A DNA stretch of 64,000 bases from NCBI RefSeq assembly GCF_001902295.1, contig NZ_CP018335.1, positions 1,054,001 through 1,118,000 of the forward strand, read 5' to 3'. A model generated the notes under the pieces. That model was not told the origin of the DNA, searched no databases, and saw only the letters and a program-made list of their open reading frames with translations. The first letter of the stretch is position 1; the number at the start of each line of letters is the position of its first letter. The position numbers and the translations under genes are program-made. The stretch comes from Clostridium kluyveri (lineage in GTDB: Bacteria; Bacillota; Clostridia; Clostridiales; Clostridiaceae). Positions 57,218-64,000 of the stretch are shown here, piece by piece.

Positions 57218-57902
57218 AAAAAATAGTATAAAATTTATAGGTCATCTGGATTTGATGAGAACTATACAGAGGATGATAAAGAGAACAGACCTTCCGGTAG
57301 AATACTCCAAAGGATTTAACCCTCATATAAATATGTCTATAGCACAACCCCTCGCTGTGGGAATATATTCTTGTGGAGAATATATGGACTTATATTTTGA
57401 AGAGGGGGTATCAGAGGAAGAAATTTTAGAAAAATTGAATAATAATGCTCCTTTAGGTATAGAAATATTGAAAGCAAGCAAAGTCTACAATGCGGAAAAT
57501 AAAAAGATATTTAAATCTATGGCAGCAATTAGGGCAGCCAAGTATAGTATACAAATACCCTGTAGGGACACTGGTAAAATAGAAACACATATGAAGAATT
57601 TGATGAATATGTCAACTTGGAATACCTTGAAAAGAACTAAAAAAGGGGAAAAGGAAACAGATATAAGAAAGATGGTAAAATATATAAATTATTTTATTTG
57701 TGATAATAAATTGGTTCTAGATACTACTATTTGCTGTGGGAGTATTGATAATTTGTCACCGGAACTTTTATCAAATCATATACGAGATAATATTGAAGGT
57801 TCTGATAAGAACTCTTTTATTAATATAATGAGAGAAGAAATGTATGGAGAGATAGGAAATAAATTAATTCCATTATATGAATATGTAGATAAAATACATT
57901 AA
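57186..57902 (+). CDS. DUF2344 (TIGR03936) protein
   Basis: 238 residues. The N terminus is characteristic: YLIKFSKKNSIKFIGHLDLMRTIQRMI and YSKGFNPHINMSIAQPLAVG (parts). TTG start at 57186 with GGAGG 8 bases upstream, inside the end of the radical SAM gene. Function unknown. The family almost always accompanies the TIGR03960 radical SAM protein, and in some bacteria is fused to it, so they probably act on the same substrate. Confidence 0.88.
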   Translation: MKEQYLIKFSKKNSIKFIGHLDLMRTIQRMIKRTDLPVEYSKGFNPHINMSIAQPLAVGIYSCGEYMDLYFEEGVSEEEILEKLNNNAPLGIEILKASKVYNAENKKIFKSMAAIRAAKYSIQIPCRDTGKIETHMKNLMNMSTWNTLKRTKKGEKETDIRKMVKYINYFICDNKLVLDTTICCGSIDNLSPELLSNHIRDNIEGSDKNSFINIMREEMYGEIGNKLIPLYEYVDKIH

Positions 57903-57949
57903 GAGGTATGTCCTATAGATAGCTGGCTTTAAGAAGAGGTGAATTATAT

Positions 57950-59386
57950 TTGAAAGAAATATTTGTTGAAAGATCAACAAAAGTTTTAAGGATAATTATA
58001 AGACAGGAAAAAATAATTAAAGAATGTTTTATGAAGGAACAGGATCAAAACGCTTATCCAGGAGAAATATATATGGGTATAGTCAAAAATATAGTTCCTG
58101 CTATAAAATGTGCCTTTATAGATATAGGATGCAAAAGAAATGCCTATATGTACATAGATAAAAAATTCAAAAATATTAATTTGAAAAAAGGGGATATGGT
58201 TCTAGGAGAAATTGTGAAAGAGGATCAGGGAAAAAAAGGGGCTAAAATTGTAAAAAATATAAGTATTCCGGGAAAATACTGTGTTTTAAATAGTTCTTAT
58301 GATGGAATACAATTTTCCAAGAAAATACATAGTGAATCTTTTAAGAAAAATATATTAGAATCACTAAAGTTACCTGCTGGAATTGGACTTATGATAAGAA
58401 CTGAAAGTGAAAATATTCCCCTTGAGGTAATACATAATGAAATGGAAAAACTATATAAAGTATATAGTCAGGTAATGAAATCAGCTGCATATTTGCAAAA
58501 ACCTGGATTATTATTTGATAATGGTGGAATACTGGGGGAAGTACTCAGAGATAAACTTATTGATGATAATTTTATAATATATGTAAATAACCAAGAGGAT
58601 TATAAATATGTAGAAGATTTTTTAAAAGGATTACATAATGTATGTGTAAATTTGCAATTGTACACAGAAAATAAAAATCTATTTGCTTATTATGAACTGG
58701 AAAATAAGATATTAAATTTGAGAAATAATAAAATAGATTTAAAATGTGGTGGATATATAGTCATAAATAGAACGGAAGCTATGTTCGTAATAGATGTTAA
58801 TTCAGGTAAAAATATAAAAAACGGTACTATGGATAAGACTGTACTTATCACTAATCTGCAGGCTGCAGAGGAAATTGCAGCACAAATAATACTTAGAAAT
58901 TTGAATGGTATAATACTTATAGATTTTATAGACATGGACAATAATAAAAACAAGAAAAAAGTTATGGATAAATTAAAAGATGGATTTTTGATGGATAAAA
59001 ATAAGACTGTGATATATCCCTTTACAGAGTTGAATTTAGTACAGATAGCCAGAAAAAGAATGGGCAGATCTATAAATGATTATATAGAAGAAGACTGCGG
59101 ATGTTGTGGAGGAACAGGCAAAAAAATAAAATTATCTTATATGACTTTACTTATAAAAAACGAAATTTTAAATATGTGTTATGAAAAGAATGTAGAAGAT
59201 ATTCATATTGAGATGGATTCTTTCTATGAAAGTTATATAAAAAAGAGTACAAAAGATTTTATAAAAGATATAGGAGCTGAGAATAAAAGGGTATATATTA
59301 CCTATGGAAAGAAAATATCTTGTAAAGTAGAAGCACTTTTATTTGCTAGTGATATAGAAGATTTTAAAGATTTTAGGATAAATTGA
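57950..59386 (+). CDS. rng: Ribonuclease G/E family endoribonuclease
   Basis: 478 residues. S1 domain near residues 35-105 (YPGEIYMGIVKNIVPAIKCAFIDIG in part). Catalytic acidic residues in MFVIDVNSGKN (near 282) and IDFIDMDNN (near 325). The zinc-link Cys pair lies in EEDCGCCGGTGK (near 385). It processes rRNA and mRNA. TTG start at 57950 with AAGAGGTG upstream. It comes before rplU as in many clostridia. Confidence 0.92.
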   Translation: MKEIFVERSTKVLRIIIRQEKIIKECFMKEQDQNAYPGEIYMGIVKNIVPAIKCAFIDIGCKRNAYMYIDKKFKNINLKKGDMVLGEIVKEDQGKKGAKIVKNISIPGKYCVLNSSYDGIQFSKKIHSESFKKNILESLKLPAGIGLMIRTESENIPLEVIHNEMEKLYKVYSQVMKSAAYLQKPGLLFDNGGILGEVLRDKLIDDNFIIYVNNQEDYKYVEDFLKGLHNVCVNLQLYTENKNLFAYYELENKILNLRNNKIDLKCGGYIVINRTEAMFVIDVNSGKNIKNGTMDKTVLITNLQAAEEIAAQIILRNLNGIILIDFIDMDNNKNKKKVMDKLKDGFLMDKNKTVIYPFTELNLVQIARKRMGRSINDYIEEDCGCCGGTGKKIKLSYMTLLIKNEILNMCYEKNVEDIHIEMDSFYESYIKKSTKDFIKDIGAENKRVYITYGKKISCKVEALLFASDIEDFKDFRIN

Positions 59387-59390
59387 AAGA

Positions 59391-59517
59391 ACTTTACAAA
59401 GGGGAACATATATGTTAAAATGACAGCTGTAGACCGCTCAAAAAAGGTTATGTAAATTATTTGGAAAGCTTTTTCTAATATACCTTTTAGGCGAGACTGG
59501 ATTGAGGAGGTGTTTTT
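59391..59517 (+). promoter_or_regulatory. Ribosomal protein L21 leader
   Basis: The untranslated leader contains TGTAGACCGCTCAAAAAAGG and CCTTTTAGGCGAGACTGGA, with AAAAGG/CCTTTT pairing across an AT-rich loop and AGACTGGA just before GGAGGTG. This matches my recollection of the L21 leader of Firmicutes. It is presumed to bind L21 for feedback control. Exact borders are uncertain. Confidence 0.68.
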
Positions 59518-59829
59518 ATGTATGCAGTTGTAGCTACTGGAGGAAAACAGTATAAAGTTTCAGAAGGAGACATAATATATGTTGAAAAGTTAGAGGCTGA
59601 AGTTGATTCTACAATTGAACTTGACAAGGTACTTATGGTAAACAAGGATGAAGGATTAGTTGTTGGAAAACCTGTAGTTGAAGGAGCTAAAGTAAAGGCT
59701 AAAGTATTAAAGCAAGGAAAAGCTAAGAAGATTATAGTATTTAAATATAAGCCTAAAAAAGATTACAGGAAGAAACAGGGACATAGACAGCCATATACTA
59801 AGTTACAGATTGAAAAAATCGATGCATAA
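59518..59829 (+). CDS. rplU: 50S ribosomal protein L21
   Basis: 103 residues, the standard length. MYAVVATGGKQYKVSEGDIIYVEKL at the N terminus (in part), VGKPVVEGAKVKAKVL in the middle, and the C-terminal RKKQGHRQPYTKLQIEKI segment. Binds 23S rRNA. It starts the rplU-prp-rpmA operon, behind GAGGAGGTG. Confidence 0.98.
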   Translation: MYAVVATGGKQYKVSEGDIIYVEKLEAEVDSTIELDKVLMVNKDEGLVVGKPVVEGAKVKAKVLKQGKAKKIIVFKYKPKKDYRKKQGHRQPYTKLQIEKIDA

Positions 59830-59832
59830 GTT

Positions 59833-60162
59833 ATGATTGAAGCGGTATTTAATAAAAAATCTGATAACTTGGTTTCGGTTATAATTAAAGGCCACGCAGA
59901 ATCAGTAGAACAGGGATATGACATGGTATGTAGTGCTGTTTCTGCAATATCCCAGAGTATTTTAATCGGAATAACAGAAGTTTTAAAATTAAATATAAAA
60001 TATTCCTTAGAGGATGGCTTTTTAAGTTTTTCATTGGATGGTATAGATGAAAATGATATTTTAAAGTGCCAGGTGCTTATGAAAACTATGCTACTTGGAT
60101 TAAAGAGTATTGAAATTAGTTTTAGTGAATATATAGTTGTAAAAGAAGTGGAGGAGGTGTAA
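59833..60162 (+). CDS. prp: Prp, ribosomal-processing cysteine protease
   Basis: 109 residues. Catalytic dyad His and Cys in GHAESVEQGYDMVCSAVSAIS (quoted as two parts: GHAES, DMVCSAVS). Prp removes the N-terminal extension of ribosomal protein L27, encoded immediately after, which does carry such an extension here. It is always located between rplU and rpmA in organisms with this system. Confidence 0.95.
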   Translation: MIEAVFNKKSDNLVSVIIKGHAESVEQGYDMVCSAVSAISQSILIGITEVLKLNIKYSLEDGFLSFSLDGIDENDILKCQVLMKTMLLGLKSIEISFSEYIVVKEVEEV

Positions 60163-60165
60163 TTT

Positions 60166-60468
60166 ATGATTATTATGAATCTTCAGATATTTGCTCATAA
60201 AAAAGGTATGGGTAGCTCAAAAAATGGTAGAGATAGTGAATCCAAGAGACTTGGAACTAAATCTGCTGATGGACAGTTTGTTTTAGCAGGGAATATATTA
60301 GTTAGACAGAGGGGAACTAAAATTCATCCTGGAAAAAATGTAGGAAGAGGTTCTGACGATACTTTATTTTCCAAGATAGATGGTATAGTTAGATATGAAA
60401 GATTGGGAAAGACAAAAAAGAAAGCCAGTGTATATCCTTTAGAGGTAGAAGAATTAGTAGCTGAATAG
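60166..60468 (+). CDS. rpmA: 50S ribosomal protein L27 (with Prp-cleaved extension)
   Basis: 100 residues. N terminus MIIMNLQIFAHKKGMGSSKNG has the NLQ.F/A cleavage site of the Firmicutes type; Prp should cut after Phe9 to give the AHKKG mature end that reaches the peptidyl-transferase centre. Body: GRDSESKRLGTKSADGQ, RQRGTKIHPGKNVGRG. GGAGGTG upstream of the ATG at 60166. A terminator follows. Confidence 0.97.
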   Translation: MIIMNLQIFAHKKGMGSSKNGRDSESKRLGTKSADGQFVLAGNILVRQRGTKIHPGKNVGRGSDDTLFSKIDGIVRYERLGKTKKKASVYPLEVEELVAE

Positions 60469-60477
60469 TTGTTATTG

Positions 60478-60506
60478 AGGCACCCTGACAAAAGGGTGCT
60501 TTTTTG
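60478..60506 (+). terminator. Terminator after rpmA
   Basis: GCACCCT and AGGGTGC stem with a GACAAA loop, followed by TTTTTT. Confidence 0.88.
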
Positions 60507-60513
60507 AAAATAT

Positions 60514-60668
60514 GATTTATCTAAGCACAGCAATTAGTTAATACTCCAAAATTATTTTAAAGTGGGGTATAAGCAGGGCTAACGCGTTTGGATAGGTTCT
60601 TCTTAGGTTCAAGTGAAGAAAAGCAGTTATTATGAGCAAACTCCACTTGAACCTAAGAATTACTTGAT
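60514..60668 (+). repeat. Structured intergenic element, copy R5
   Basis: Copy of the R1 family between the rpmA terminator and obg, ending 25 bp before the obg start. 3' hairpin arms TTAGGTTCAAGTG and CACTTGAACCTAA; where R2 has a G-C pair this copy has A-T. Loop part TATGAGCAAA is as in R2 and R3. Because it immediately precedes obg on the same strand, it would be in the obg transcript if a promoter lies at or before it. Confidence 0.8.
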
Positions 60669-60693
60669 AACTTTTTATAAGGAAGTGATTAGT

Positions 60694-61968
60694 ATGTTTG
60701 TAGATAGGGCCGAAGTATTTGTAAAATCAGGCAGTGGGGGTAATGGTTCTGTTTCATTTAGACGAGAAAAATATGTGCCTCGTGGAGGTCCAGATGGGGG
60801 AGATGGAGGAAAAGGTGGGGATGTTATATTAGTAGTAGATCCGGAAATTACCACACTTCTGGATTTTTCATATAAGAAAAAATATGTTGCAGAAAAAGGT
60901 GAAAATGGTTCTGGTTCTAAATGTTTTGGAAAAAATGGAGGAAATTTGTATATAAAAGTTCCTCTAGGAACAGTTATAAGGGATGTAGATACAAATAAAA
61001 TAATGGCGGATCTTTCTCATATTGGAGACAAATATATAGTGGCAAAAGGAGGAAAAGGTGGAAGGGGTAATGTAAGGTTTACCACTGCTGTAAGGCAGGC
61101 ACCGGATTTTGCTGAACCAGGTATGCCCGGAGAAGAAAGATATATATCACTAGAACTTAAGATTTTAGCAGATGTGGGACTTCTGGGTTTTCCTAATGTA
61201 GGTAAATCAACCCTTTTGTCTGTAGTTACTAAAGCAGCCCCTAAGATTGCAAACTATCACTTTACAACACTATCTCCTAATCTGGGAGTAGTAAATATTC
61301 CGGGAATACAAAGTTTTGTGATAGCGGATATACCTGGCATAATTGAGGGAGCAGCAGAAGGAGTGGGCCTTGGAATAGATTTTTTAAGGCACATTGAAAG
61401 GACCAGACTCTTAATACATGTAGTGGATATATCTGGATTAGAAGGGAGAGATCCCTTTGAAGATTTTATTAAAATAAATGAAGAGTTGAAAAAATATGAT
61501 GTGAAGCTTTGGGATAGGCCCCAGATAATTGCGGCGAATAAAGCAGATGTGCTATATGATGATAGTATATTTGAGGGTTTTAAGAAAAAAGTAGAAAATT
61601 TAGGATATAATAAGGTTTTTAAAATATCTGCAGCTACTAGGCGGGGAGTAGAAGAACTTATGAAAGAAGCTGCAGCCATGCTTACCAATATACCTGTAAC
61701 AGATATGTACATAAGTGAGGAGGATAAATTTATACCAGAGGAAAAGAGATTCACTTATGAAATAGAAAAACAGGGAAATGTATATATGGTTAAAGGAAGT
61801 TTTGTTGACAGGTTACTGGCAAGCATTAATGTAAACGATGCGAATGAATTGAGATACTTTCATAAAGTACTTCAGAATAAAGGAGTTATGAAGCAGTTAA
61901 TAGATATGGGAATTAAAGACGGAGATGTAGTTAGACTTAATGATTTTGAATTTGATTATATATTATAA
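60694..61968 (+). CDS. obg: Obg/CgtA GTPase
   Basis: 424 residues. Glycine-rich Obg domain (FVKSGSGGNGSVSFRREKYVPRGGPDGGDGG in part), GTPase domain with G1 GFPNVGKST, G3 DIPGIIEGAAEGVG, G4 ANKAD, and a C-terminal OCT domain. It acts in 50S assembly and stress control. Start at 60694 (MFVDRAEVF) with AAGGAAGTG upstream; the open frame from 60613 runs through repeat R5 and is rejected. Confidence 0.96.
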   Translation: MFVDRAEVFVKSGSGGNGSVSFRREKYVPRGGPDGGDGGKGGDVILVVDPEITTLLDFSYKKKYVAEKGENGSGSKCFGKNGGNLYIKVPLGTVIRDVDTNKIMADLSHIGDKYIVAKGGKGGRGNVRFTTAVRQAPDFAEPGMPGEERYISLELKILADVGLLGFPNVGKSTLLSVVTKAAPKIANYHFTTLSPNLGVVNIPGIQSFVIADIPGIIEGAAEGVGLGIDFLRHIERTRLLIHVVDISGLEGRDPFEDFIKINEELKKYDVKLWDRPQIIAANKADVLYDDSIFEGFKKKVENLGYNKVFKISAATRRGVEELMKEAAAMLTNIPVTDMYISEEDKFIPEEKRFTYEIEKQGNVYMVKGSFVDRLLASINVNDANELRYFHKVLQNKGVMKQLIDMGIKDGDVVRLNDFEFDYIL

Positions 61969-61982
61969 TGGAGAGAAAATAG

Positions 61983-62594
61983 ATGGTTAAAAAGGCTATT
62001 TTTGGTGGAACATTTGATCCCATACATAATGGACATATACATATAGCTTATGAGGCAATATATAGATTGGGATTGGATGAAATTGTATTTATGCCTACGG
62101 GTAATCCACCACATAAGGCGAAAAAGAGCATAACAGATGCTTTTTTAAGATATGAAATGGTAAAAGTAGCTATAAGATCAGAGAGCAAATTTACGGTAAG
62201 TAACTATGAGGTGAATAAAACTACCTTAAGTTATACTTATAGCACTTTAGAACATTTTAACAAACTGGAATCAAAAACTGAATGGTATTTTCTTACTGGA
62301 GCAGATTGTTTAATGGATATAGAAAAGTGGAGTAGGGTAGACAGCATATTTAGATTATGCAAATTTATAGTATTTAACAGACCTGGATTTCCAGCATTTA
62401 CATCAGAAAGCATAGAGAATCAGAAGAAAAAGATAGAAGATAAATACTCTACTAATATAATATATTTAGATGCTCCTTTATTTGATATTTCTTCTACAGT
62501 AATAAGAAACAGTGTGAAGGAAGGAAAAAATGTAAACTATTTTTTACCTGAAAGTGTTTGTAATATTATAAAACAGTTAAATCTTTATAAATAA
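61983..62594 (+). CDS. nadD: Nicotinate-nucleotide adenylyltransferase
   Basis: 203 residues. Nucleotidyltransferase motif GGTFDPIHNGHIHIA at residues 8-22, and the C-terminal ISSTVIRN motif. It makes nicotinate adenine dinucleotide in NAD synthesis. 14 bp after obg, with AATGGAGAG as ribosome site. Confidence 0.95.
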   Translation: MVKKAIFGGTFDPIHNGHIHIAYEAIYRLGLDEIVFMPTGNPPHKAKKSITDAFLRYEMVKVAIRSESKFTVSNYEVNKTTLSYTYSTLEHFNKLESKTEWYFLTGADCLMDIEKWSRVDSIFRLCKFIVFNRPGFPAFTSESIENQKKKIEDKYSTNIIYLDAPLFDISSTVIRNSVKEGKNVNYFLPESVCNIIKQLNLYK

Positions 62595-62627
62595 GGTCAA
62601 TAATTTTTTATTTTGGAGTGATACAGG

Positions 62628-63203
62628 ATGTGGAGTGAAGAGGAGATAAAAGAATATTTAAAGGAGAGATTATCAGAAAAGAGATATAAACATAGCCTGA
62701 ATGTAAAAATTACAGCGATAAAATTAGCTGAAGCCTATAATGGAGATGTCAACAAAGCAGCACTGGCTGGGCTTATACATGATTGTGCAAAATATATGTC
62801 AGGTAATGAAATTTTGAATTTAGCAGTGAAAAATGGAATTCTTATAGATGAAGTAAGCAGATTGAATCCTAATCTTCTTCATGGCAGTGTAGCTGTTGTG
62901 GTTGCAAAAAAAATTATGGGAATTTTTGATGAAGATATACTAAGTGCCATAGCTTGCCATACTACCGGAAAAAAGAATATGAATCTACTGGAAAAAATAA
63001 TATATATTGCAGATTATATAGAACCTGCCAGAAATTTTCCAGGAGTGGAGGAGCTCAGGGAAAAAGCCTTTGTAGATTTAGATGGAGCAATACTAGATGC
63101 TTTTAATAATACTATTAAAGTTGTGATAAATAGAGGTCAGCTTTTACATTTAAACACTATAGAGGGAAGGAATTATTTGGTGTTTCATAGTGGAGAGAAA
63201 TAG
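62628..63203 (+). CDS. yqeK: YqeK, HD-domain Ap4A hydrolase
   Basis: 191 residues, HD-superfamily phosphohydrolase. Metal-binding residues in RYKHSLNV (His), LIHDCAKYM (HD) and the HTTGKKNM and YIADYIEPARNFPGV segments. YqeK proteins split diadenosine tetraphosphate symmetrically. It follows nadD, the usual order. Confidence 0.92.
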   Translation: MWSEEEIKEYLKERLSEKRYKHSLNVKITAIKLAEAYNGDVNKAALAGLIHDCAKYMSGNEILNLAVKNGILIDEVSRLNPNLLHGSVAVVVAKKIMGIFDEDILSAIACHTTGKKNMNLLEKIIYIADYIEPARNFPGVEELREKAFVDLDGAILDAFNNTIKVVINRGQLLHLNTIEGRNYLVFHSGEK

Positions 63204-63246
63204 AATATACAATATATTTTATAAATTAGTATAGGAGGTTTTTATA

Positions 63247-63627
63247 ATGAAAAAAGAAATAATAAATACAAAAAAAGCTCCTGGAGCTGTAGGCCCTTAT
63301 TCACAGGCTGTAAAAGTGGGTAATTTTTTATTTACATCGGGTCAAATACCCTTAGTTCCAGAAACAGGGGAGCTAATTTCAGGGGATATAAAAAAGGCTG
63401 CTGAAAGGTGTCTTGAAAATATAAAGGCCATACTTGAGGAAGCAGGAACTTGTCTTGAAAATGTGATTAAGACAACAGTGTATGTAAAAAATATATCAGA
63501 CTTTACAGATGTGAATGAAGTATATGCAAGATATTTTCAAAAAGACATGCCTGCAAGATCTTGTGTAGAAGTAAAACTTCCTAAGGATGCTCTGGTTGAA
63601 ATAGAGGTAATCGCATTAATAGATTAG
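63247..63627 (+). CDS. ridA: RidA family reactive-intermediate deaminase
   Basis: 126 residues, the usual length. Landmarks: APGAVGPYSQAVKVGNFLFTSGQIP (in part) and the C-terminal PARSCVEVKLPKDALVEIEVIA with the catalytic Arg of PARS. It hydrolyses toxic enamines and imines from PLP enzymes. TAGGAGGTT precedes the ATG. Confidence 0.95.
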   Translation: MKKEIINTKKAPGAVGPYSQAVKVGNFLFTSGQIPLVPETGELISGDIKKAAERCLENIKAILEEAGTCLENVIKTTVYVKNISDFTDVNEVYARYFQKDMPARSCVEVKLPKDALVEIEVIALID

Positions 63628-63642
63628 TTTAAAGATAGGTTT

Positions 63643-63673
63643 AAAGGAGTGAGCTTTAAAAGAGTTCACTCCT
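63643..63673 (+). terminator. Hairpin after ridA
   Basis: AGGAGTGAGCT and AGTTCACTCCT pair with one G-U position; no T run follows, so termination is uncertain. Confidence 0.4.
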
Positions 63674-63698
63674 AATAATTTAACAGGAGAGAAGTTAA

Positions 63699-64000
63699 AT
63701 GGAAGAAAATAAAATAGTATTTAAAGTTAAAGAAGAAGAACAGGGATTAAAATTGAAAGAGTATTTAAAAAAAATTCAAAGATTTTCAGGAAGACTTATA
63801 AGAGGAGCGGCTTTAAGTGGAAGAATAGAAATAGATAATAAAAGAGTAAAACTTAATCATGTATTAAAATCAGGAGATGTTATATGTTTTAATTTAATAA
63901 AAGAAGAGTCTCAAAATATAGGGGCAGAAAAAATGGATATGGAGGTAGTGTATGAAGATAAGGATATAATAATAGTAAATAAAAGACCGGGAATAGTAGT
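63699..64000 (+). CDS. RluA-family pseudouridine synthase (3' end outside window)
   Basis: The first 100 codons of a large pseudouridine synthase. An S4-like RNA-binding part (LKEYLKKIQRFSGRLIRGAALSGRIEIDNKRVKLNHVL, in part) is followed by VVYEDKDIIIVNKRPGIVV, the start of the catalytic domain. The catalytic HRLD motif lies beyond the window. Family assignment (RluD-like) is good; the target uridine is not known. Confidence 0.85.
   Translation, partial: MEENKIVFKVKEEEQGLKLKEYLKKIQRFSGRLIRGAALSGRIEIDNKRVKLNHVLKSGDVICFNLIKEESQNIGAEKMDMEVVYEDKDIIIVNKRPGIV

Noticed and set aside
60613..60693. 27-residue N-terminal extension of Obg
   Set aside because: It is translated from repeat R5; Obg proteins begin at MFVD, and the ribosome site lies before 60694.

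Overview
This window is a low-GC, Gram-positive anaerobe chromosome segment, almost certainly from Clostridium sensu stricto. The [FeFe]-hydrogenase genes, S-box and T-box leaders, a Spo0E-like phosphatase and a SpoIVFB-type protease all fit a spore former. The order radC-mreBCD-pbp2-minCDE-rodA-spoIVFB-radical SAM-DUF2344-rng-rplU-prp-rpmA-obg-nadD-yqeK is the usual clostridial one. The combination looks like the C. kluyveri / C. ljungdahlii / C. autoethanogenum group, but species is an inference I cannot test here.

Layout. (1) 1-5085: end of a MetNIQ methionine-type ABC importer, then a pair of nitrogenase component-1-like proteins (NifD-like, NifK-like) with no NifH beside them. (2) 5145-10816: SAM-I riboswitch with a DUF2292 (YezD-like) gene, then a complete sufCBDSU iron-sulfur assembly operon behind a structured leader and a dyad. 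(3) 11023-12682: adenosine deaminase (minus strand) and a small Spo0E-like gene. (4) 12908-18314: an rRNA operon with 16S and 23S, long-range processing stems, no spacer tRNA and no 5S. (5) 18560-22626: a Rex-like operator and a four-gene [FeFe]-hydrogenase operon whose NuoF-like subunit has lost its flavin/NADH domain. (6) 23193-38980: a reduced Pdu-type bacterial microcompartment locus. pduB is a pseudogene, pduD is missing, PduC carries Cys where the catalytic His should be, and no aldehyde or alcohol dehydrogenase is seen; yet there are four tandem pduS-pduT pairs, pairwise identical in protein sequence. (7) 39199-42369: ACT-domain protein, T-box leader, hom and thrB. (8) 42529-64000: housekeeping genes for cell shape, division, sporulation, ribosome and NAD synthesis, ending inside an RluA-family gene.

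Three things stand out. First, a family of about 150-nt structured intergenic elements occurs five times (1973, 10820 minus, 12116, 18314, 60514), with paired substitutions in the stem of the 3' hairpin. Second, the pduS-pduT array has coding copies that differ at only a few silent sites while the spacers between them differ in length and sequence, which points to gene conversion. Third, the NifDK-like pair next to a methionine importer suggests a nitrogenase-like reductase connected to sulfur compounds. All domain calls were made by eye from motifs and gene order; no database search was run.
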